Shown here: in pieces, positions 58,186-64,000 of the stretch | Layout of the letters: the number at the start of each line of letters is the position of its first letter | How positions within the stretch are numbered: position 1 is the stretch's first letter | Assembly (NCBI GenBank): GCA_963693085.1 | Contig: OY856410.1 | Location: forward strand, 1,390,227,863-1,390,291,862 | Length of the DNA: 64,000 nucleotides | Origin: Alisma plantago-aquatica | Lineage: Eukaryota; Streptophyta; Magnoliopsida; Alismatales; Alismataceae | Direction: 5' to 3' | The notes under the pieces: model-generated | Databases searched by the model: none | What the model was told of the DNA's origin: nothing | What the model saw: the letters and a program-made list of their open reading frames with translations, nothing else | Made by a program: the position numbers and the translations under genes

Positions 58186-58530
58186 GTGGAAATCAATAAG
58201 AGGGGCCAGCGCTCCCGAGGTCAGTCTGAAAAAACTGGCTGACAAGGTCATCCTTCGGGACATCCATCTGAGTAGGCTACGGGGCGAGCTCTGGCTGTTG
58301 CTGCGGTGGCAACTGATACAGCTGTGGGATGTAGTAGTGGCCCTGAGAGATGTGGCACGAATCCTTGCGGTGGACCATGTTGTGCATCGTAGTATACTCC
58401 GTGACCATCTGATCCACACGGCCGTCGATGTGATCGAATCATTGTTGCACGTAGCCGTATAGATGCTTGACATCAGGCATCACCCAGGAATACTTTGTCT
58501 GGGTGTTGGTTGTTAATGCATCACTTAGCA
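58186..58530 (-). pseudogene. C-terminal piece of an Athila/Tat-like ORF
   Basis: The minus strand reads MPDVKHLYGYVQQ, stop, FDHIDGRVDQMVTEYTTMHNMV, a Gln/Pro-rich stretch (QLPPQQQPELAP), stop, and PTQMDVPKDDLVSQFFQTDL, ending at a stop near 58186. Two stops interrupt it. Low-complexity coiled-coil plus Gln-rich endings like this are common in extra ORFs of Athila/Tat elements; the function is not known. Confidence 0.45.
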
Positions 58531-60056
58531 CTTACAATCACTAATATAATTATCCTAGAGTTTAATCCTTTTTCAACTTTCCGATTAAGGCTAGTATAGA
58601 AAGGGTCGATCCCACATGACAACTTTTAAAGATTGTTTCTTTTATCCCAATTATTTTGAAGAACTAATTTATTATTTTTTTGTATTTTCAGATTTAGAAC
58701 GGAAAGTAAAAGTCGGGTTGGGGGTTTGATTGATTACACTAAAATAAGAAATAAATATAAAGTAACAATGTAATAACAAGAATTTATTTTAACCCTGTCA
58801 CAAGGAAAAGAAACAATTGTTAGCACAAGTAGACTATTGGAAAAAGACTAGAAGTAAAGAAAGCAAATCAACGGAGGTTGAAATCAAAGAGAGAGAATCA
58901 AGGCTCGTAGGGGTTTTCACCACCTTAGCCTAGGCGATAACAACTAATTCTTAAGCGACGATTTAATGAAGGTTTGCGAATTTAAAAACTCACAAGAGAT
59001 AAACTCCACATGAGCCCATTGGTCTTGGTGCTCATGCTTCGTAGTTTATCATCCTAAAAGACAAAAATTCACAGTCATATCAAAACGTCTATGCAATCGA
59101 TTTTATTGGTTCTAAATTTGGATTTCCATGGTCATGTCCATCTGGATTAACGTGGGATCCGAAGATCAACCGTTAATTAAAATTGATTACCATCTAGTCG
59201 TTTAATAAAAAGTCGTTAAAACCATGGCTAAGGGATTATTCCCCTTGCCTCGATAGAAGTCTACTCACACATGCTTGTGGAAAACATGGAAGCAGAAGGG
59301 AGAAGCGAAATGGTCATAGTCTAGTCTTACTAAAGGAAAATCCTTAGGCTAGAGACAATTAAATGGCCAATCTCTTCAACCCTTGCTCCAATCCATGGAA
59401 GAGAAAGAAGACGAAAGGAAGAACAACTAGATCTATTGCAAGAATATAAATTGCAAATTAAAGAACACTAAGAAGAAATTCTATTGCTTGAATAATAGGA
59501 GAACAAATGCTCAGAATTCCAATACACAAGATGATACAAAAGATGATCTTTGGAGGAGGAAGTGTCGTTCCTTTTATAGCAGAAGGAGGGGTAGGCTATC
59601 TAAAAAAAGATGGGGGAAAAAGAGAGGGAGCTATCCTTTTGAATTTTCAAAATTTGGTCAATAGGAATTTGATAGACTTTAATTGTCTTGACCATGTAAC
59701 TCTCTTCAATGCACATTCCTGCAGCAGCGGATTCGAACGTATTTCGCTCCCGTAAAAAGTACAAAAGCGGTGCAAATAATAGGATATTCTTTCAGGAAAT
59801 TAAATTTCATTTCCAATGAATACTTGTACACTCAATTTGGACTTTGGATGCAAGAGTTATGGCACTTTTGGTGACAAATATATAATAATTACAGGACTGC
59901 TGCAAATTGTGCAATTATACTCCAAGAATATTTATCCCATTTCCTACAAAATCTAAGAAAATATAATTAAAATTCTTATTACAGAGAAAAATATAATATA
60001 ATGTAATTAATTATAAAACTAAGAAAATAAATAACAAAACAATCATAAAAAGATAT
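58531..60056. other. Second Athila/Tat-like non-coding relic
   Basis: It begins near TGCATCACTTAGCACTTACA and includes GGGTCGATCCCACATGAC, a phrase typical of such elements, then AT-rich sequence. No gene. A plus-strand frame at 59507-59755 is not supported. Confidence 0.4.
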
Positions 60057-60221
60057 CTAAAAGATGCAAATAAAAGTGATGAAAACACATTTATCATTGG
60101 TGGAGGGAGGCAGTGGAGCAGAAGAAGCAGAAGGAGCTGAAGGACCTACCCTAGTATCATCAGCATCTTGGGCAGCTGCTATCTCTTCATCAGTGGCCAG
60201 CAGGACTTTCCAGTTGTCCTT
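60057..60221 (-). pseudogene. C-terminal 55 codons of an Athila/Tat-like ORF, cut by S2
   Basis: It reads KDNWKVLLATDEEIAAAQDADD, a Ser/Ala/Pro-rich stretch, then a stop at 60059-60057. The frame enters directly from the S2 insertion point (60222), so its upstream part probably lies beyond S2, outside the window. No homologue can be named. Confidence 0.4.
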
Positions 60222-60560
60222 TGTTGGCTAAATGGACATTTGTAAATCCCTTTGTTTTGATAATGACAAACATTTCATTCTTATTGATCTAACGTGCTAC
60301 TTGAGTGTGCAGGAACAAGGTGGATGACAAAGTACGAAATCCATATGCTTACATATTTATATTTTCATGAAATGTAATCACTTTGTAAAAACTTGTACAA
60401 ATATATAATGTACAAGTACTTAGATTTCATGTAAATCAAGCGTTAGATTCTCCCTAGCTAAACACCACATTTAGATAAGTCATCCCCTTCAAACAGGATC
60501 ACATATGCACACTCATACATATATTTAGTGCCTAAATTGAAAGATTGAAACAGGGTCAAT

Positions 60561-60761
60561 CTCGGTCGACCAAACTCCTCGACCGAGACACTCTCGGTCG
60601 ACAATCTTCTCGACCGCGAAAGACCCAAGTAGCCGTTAGACACAACTGACAAGGTAGTTGGCAGTTGGAGATAGACGTTGCAAATCACTTGATCCAGAGA
60701 GCCTGTCGGTCGAAAAAACATCGACCGAGTAGGTATCTCGGTCGACCATTCCTCGACCGAG
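60561..60761. repeat. Four CTCGGTCGA/TCGACCGAG hairpins in S2 U3
   Basis: Inverted-repeat pairs are 60561-60569/60579-60587 (loop 9), 60593-60601/60610-60618 (loop 8, one mismatch), 60706-60713/60721-60728 (loop 7) and 60737-60745/60753-60761 (loop 7). They lie 140-340 bp upstream of the TATA box. Sirevirus LTRs of grasses are known to carry arrays of short palindromes; this is a different sequence with the same placement. Confidence 0.85.
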
Positions 60762-60897
60762 ATGAACTCTGACAGCAACTGCAGAGTAAATTAATTAGCC
60801 GTTGCTAAAGCAACAAACTTGTACCTAACGGCTAGTTAAGCACTTAGAAACCCCTAGAAGATGTCTAGAACGTCCTTAAGCATCCATAGGCCATTCC

Positions 60898-60905
60898 TAT
60901 AAATA
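60898..60905 (+). promoter_or_regulatory. S2 LTR TATA box
   Basis: TATAAATA followed by GGACAAG, 676 nt into the LTR. Same core and depth as in S1. Confidence 0.75.
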
Positions 60906-61640
60906 GGACAAGCCATAGGACACTCAAACTCACTTGTTACACTTGAAAAATCCTTGAGCATACTTTGAGCAATCTGTTTGTGAGAAATTTGAGCATTGTG
61001 ACAATTGGCCACTTCCTTCCTTAGCTCAAAATTCGTGTTCTATAGGCTAGCATCTCCTACCCACTGCAATCACAAGTCCATACACTTTGGTTAGGAGATC
61101 TATACGCTTGATCTAGGCAAATCAAGCCTTGGGCTACAAAAGGATAAGTTGTAATTTCCTTTTTCCTTTCTTGTTCTCTATTACTGTTTGTACTCTCCTT
61201 GCTACTCCTAGGTTGGAGGCTGCGGATTGGAGAGGGTGGAGATCTTCTTGGTGAAGAAGGAGACCTTGAGCTACTTCAAGAAGGCTGGTGCAACGCGAGG
61301 TTACTTCTAGAGAGGAAGGCTACTTCAAGGGGAAGCTTGGAGTTACTTCAAGAAGGCTACCTCAAGTTGGTGCACCTACTTCAAGTGAAGGTTGGTCAAG
61401 GGGTGTAAAGAAAGTATTGTATTTTGTATAAATCCTTGTGAAGGTAATAAAATAAATAGTTTCAAAAATCCCGGTTGAGTAAGCAACCAGGTAGTGGACT
61501 GACAACTTTAGTATTTGCTAAAGTAGGAACCACTCTAAACACCTGTCTCCTTCTTCCAATTTCAATTGTGGTTGTTTGAGTTCAATAAATTGTTAAAATT
61601 GTTTTAAAACTCTATTCACCCCCCTCTAGTGTTTTTCAAT

Positions 61641-61652
61641 TGGTATCAGAGC
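61641..61652 (+). other. S2 primer-binding site (tRNA-iMet)
   Basis: TGGTATCAGAGC, 2 nt after the LTR end. Confidence 0.92.
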
Positions 61653-61686
61653 AGGCTTCAAGGAACCCTAACAAGGTCTTGATGAA

Positions 61687-63399
61687 ATGGGTGACGGAGT
61701 GGTCAACAACCTTAACCTTGAAGGGACACTTGTTGCTAGACCTCCAGCGTTCGATGGAACAAACTACCAATATTGGAAAAGAAGGATGCAATTCTACTTC
61801 CAAGGCATCAATTGGAACTTATGGAGGATGGTGTCAACCCCATATGAGCTTCCTCAAACTCAATTTGCAGAATGGGATGCAAATACGGTAAAGCTGGCTC
61901 AAATGAATGCAAAAGTTGTAAGCATTTTATATTGTTCTATTTCGGTAGGAGAATTCAATAGGATATCTAACTGTGACACAACCTATGATATTTGGCATAG
62001 ACTGTCCATAACCTATGAAGGTACAGTCCAAGTCAAAAATTCCAAAATTAGCATGTTTAAATAAAAGTTTGAACACTTCCGTATGGATCCTGATGAATCT
62101 ATTAGTGAAATGTTTGCAAAATGCTCTACTATTGTTAATGGTTTAAATGCTCTAGGAAAACCTGTTCTTGAAGAAGATCAGGTATCAAAAATCCTTCGAT
62201 CACTCCCTCCTAAATATAAGCCAAAGGTGACAGCCATTGAAGAAGCAAATGACCTCACTCGACTGAAAATGGAGCAACTTATTGGCAACCTAGAAGCTCA
62301 TGAAGCAACCCTAGAAGAGGAAGAAAGAAGAGCACGTGAACTTCAGCAAGGAAATAAGAAGGATGTGGCTCTAAAAGCTTCAAAGATCGTCACACAAGAA
62401 AGTGAGGAGTCAAGTGAAGAAGAAGGAGAAGAAACCTTGATCGTCAACGGTAAGAAATACAAAAGATTTAAATCTAACAAAATTTCTAGTTCTTCTTCTT
62501 CTCCTCCTAGGTGCTTTGAATGTGGGAAGAAAGGGCATCTCAAAAATGAATGTCCTAAAGCAAATAAAGGAAAGAAAAGCTCACACAAGAAGAAGGGAGA
62601 AAAAGCCTATAAAGCTGCATGGGATGAATCAAGTGACAGTGAAAGCGGAGAAGAAAAGGTGGAATGTCTAATGGCAAGAGAAGATGATGAAGACTCTCAA
62701 GAGGTAAGCCTACTTGATCTTCCTAAAGAAGAGTTAATTACTAGTCTACAAGAAACTCATGATAAGTATGTTGATGTCAAGAAGAAACTAAATAAGGTTA
62801 TCAAATCAAATGATGAGCTAATTGCTAAATTAGATAATATTTCTTCTGAAAAGAACACCATTGATCTTGAGAATTTGTCTTTAAAAACATATTTAGATGA
62901 TTTCACTAGAAAGATACTCACTTTAGAAACAAATGTTGATCTTCTTTCTAAAGAAAAGACTGAATTGTTAGCTAAACTAAAAGATTTTCAGACTCAACCT
63001 ATTCTGTGTAACCATCTGGACTATGACAATGTTGTAAAAGAAAGAGATTCATTGTTATCTGATTTAGATCAAGCAAGAAAAGATTTACACAAGAAGATGA
63101 ATGACATTGCTAAGCTGCAAAGAGAACTTTATGAGTTAAGAAGAAAAGATATCCTTGATAACATTCTAAGCGTTGGTACGGTTTTCAATGGAAGAAAAGG
63201 TTTGGGATATGCTCCAAAGAAAAATCAACCCAAAAGAACTCAGACTATGTTTGTACCTAAGAACACAATAGATAGAAAGAGAAATGAAGTTGATTCTATT
63301 ACTTGTAATTTTTGTCTACGTCTTGGACACTATTCATTTTCATGCCCTTATAAGACTAAGGATTCCGACTTAGTTTGGGTCCCAAAACCCCAAACTTAG
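61687..63399 (+). pseudogene. S2 gag with one premature stop
   Basis: 571 codons in one frame from the ATG at 61687. The only break is TAA at 62062-62064, where a sense codon is expected between ISMFK and KFEHFRMD. N-terminus: ARPPAFDGTNYQYWKRRMQFYF (DUF4219/UBN2-type capsid), then ILRSLPPKYKPKV. First CCHC knuckle CFECGKKGHLKNEC (62512-62553), acidic/Ser-rich linker, long coiled coil (about 62700-63160), second CCHC knuckle CNFCLRLGHYSFSC (63304-63345) and the VWVPK end. It forms the virus-like particle in active relatives. One point change separates it from an open frame, so it decayed recently. It ends in tandem TAG TAA. Confidence 0.9.
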
Positions 63400-63855
63400 T
63401 AAAGTCAAATGTAATTCAGTTGAGATATGATCAAACGCTCCATTTTGCAATTTATATTGTCTTATCTCAACTTAACAAAAGGTTTCATGCATATTGTTAA
63501 TTTTCTGAACTGATGTACTGAAATAGAAACTTAGTCGGTCGAAGAATTGTCGAACGAACATTTAATCGGTCAAACTTTTGTTGCCCAACCGGATGTCTGT
63601 AACAAATCAAAATCTACAGCAACTAAACATCAACTATTTCGGTCGAAAATTGGTCAACCGAGCTAAATTTCTGTGTTTCTTTGTTTGTAATACAGTAACC
63701 TTCTCGATCAAAAATTAGTCGACCGAGACAGATGTCGGTCAAGCAATTGTCGACCGATTGGATTTCTGAATCAGAATTTTATATAAGTCTGTACTTAAAT
63801 GATTCTAACCATATCGGACCATCACATGGGTTCCAAAATCTACATTTTAATGTAG
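63400..63855 (+). other. S2 gag-protease spacer with five hairpins
   Basis: 456 bp with stops in all frames. Inverted-repeat pairs with 7-nt loops are at 63535-63557, 63639-63661, 63703-63727 and 63735-63757, plus a partial one at about 63566-63593. At about 63823-63840 the text TGGGTTCCAAAATC encodes a second WVPK in another frame. It ends TTTTAATGTAG directly before the protease codons. Confidence 0.8.
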
Positions 63856-64000
63856 GAATGGGTGGTTGACAATGGATGTTCCAAACATATGACCGGGAAC
63901 AAGGATGCATTTCAAACCTTTGAAGAAAAGAAAAGTGGAACAGTCACCTTTGGAGACAATGGTAAAGGCAAAATCGTTGGAATAGGTAATGTTGGTACAA
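63856..64000 (+). CDS. S2 pol start: aspartic protease, truncated by window end
   Basis: 48 codons reading EWVVDNGCSKHMTGN, then VTFGDNGKGKIVGIG, the copia protease start. It is in the same frame as gag but separated by the spacer. The active-site triad is DNG where DSG is usual; the Asp is kept. No start codon, so expression would need readthrough, frameshift or splicing from gag. Real CDS status depends on sequence beyond the window. Confidence 0.75.

Larger units (their letters stand above)
60222..61638 (+). repeat. S2 5' LTR (1417 bp)
   Basis: It starts TGTTGGCTAAATGG, shares TTTTGATAATGAC with the S1 LTR, and ends CCCCCCTCTAGTGTTTTTCA just before the PBS. Confidence 0.9.
60222..64000 (+). 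mobile_element. Sirevirus-like Ty1/copia element S2 (5' part; continues beyond the window)
   Basis: 5' LTR 60222-61638, PBS 61641-61652, gag 61687-63399, hairpin-bearing spacer, and protease start from 63856. The DUF4219/UBN2-type gag with long coiled coil and two zinc knuckles is Sirevirus-like. The base TCCTT before the LTR would be the target duplication if found at the far end. Less decayed than S1. Confidence 0.9.

Noticed and set aside
60561..63757. CRISPR-like array of repeated hairpins
   Set aside because: The genome is a plant, spacers are irregular, no cas genes exist, and the units lie within LTR retrotransposon control regions.

Overview
This is a transposon-rich stretch of a flowering-plant nuclear genome. 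The only intact-looking host gene is a single-exon CrRLK1L (FERONIA-type) receptor kinase at the left edge, on the minus strand. Its 5' half is visibly GC-richer than its 3' half, a weak hint of a monocot; I cannot name the species. Almost everything else is retrotransposon sequence of several ages, and I found no tRNA gene, genuine rRNA gene or CRISPR array.

Layout. 23-2626: receptor kinase. 3554-4387: a complete Cassandra-type TRIM whose 290-bp LTRs carry a 5S-rRNA-derived domain; it has a PBS, a purine tract and a GCGTC target duplication. 4388-6209: AT-rich, with a doubtful copia gag relic. About 6213-14590: a decayed, 5'-truncated Sirevirus-like Ty1/copia element (S1, minus strand) with 3' LTR, env-like ORF, RNase H, RT, integrase and gag tail. 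14591-18347: non-coding, with a 176-bp A-tailed retroposon inside a 17-bp target duplication. 18348-22942: a decayed minus-strand transposon ORF ending in a Ulp1-type (C48) protease domain.

24551-52748 is one nested pair of Ty3/gypsy chromoviruses (Tekay/Del-like), both on the minus strand. Outer element A has LTRs of about 4.5 kb and a CAAAT target duplication. It is interrupted at its RNase H/integrase linker by element B (LTRs about 3.95 kb, CCAAC target duplication, 32905-45655). A second, partial copy of the A/B junction (30119-32440) contains a B LTR that begins like B's left LTR and continues like B's right LTR. This is the signature of a solo-LTR recombinant placed in tandem beside the full-length allele, or of a haplotype-assembly artefact. 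Element A has also lost its RT core by an in-frame deletion of about 858 bp, so protease is fused to RNase H.

52749-60221 is relic sequence: a probable old LTR, then two Athila/Tat-like gypsy fragments on the minus strand, one carrying an array of short dyads. 60222-64000 is the 5' part of a younger Sirevirus-like element (S2, plus strand): 1417-bp LTR, PBS, a gag with a single premature stop, and the first codons of protease, cut by the window end.

Two themes recur. First, short inverted repeats: CTCGGTCGA/TCGACCGAG hairpins, mostly with 7-9 nt loops, lie in the S2 LTR and again between S2 gag and protease, with looser versions in S1; an unrelated ACACGNCGTGT dyad array lies in the Athila-like relic. 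Second, nested insertion and recombination have left readable junctions (target duplications, microhomologies, chimeric LTRs). LTR promoters with a clear TATA box are conserved in A, B, S1 and S2. Frame and motif statements come from reading the sequence; family names rest on recalled family features and were not checked by database search.
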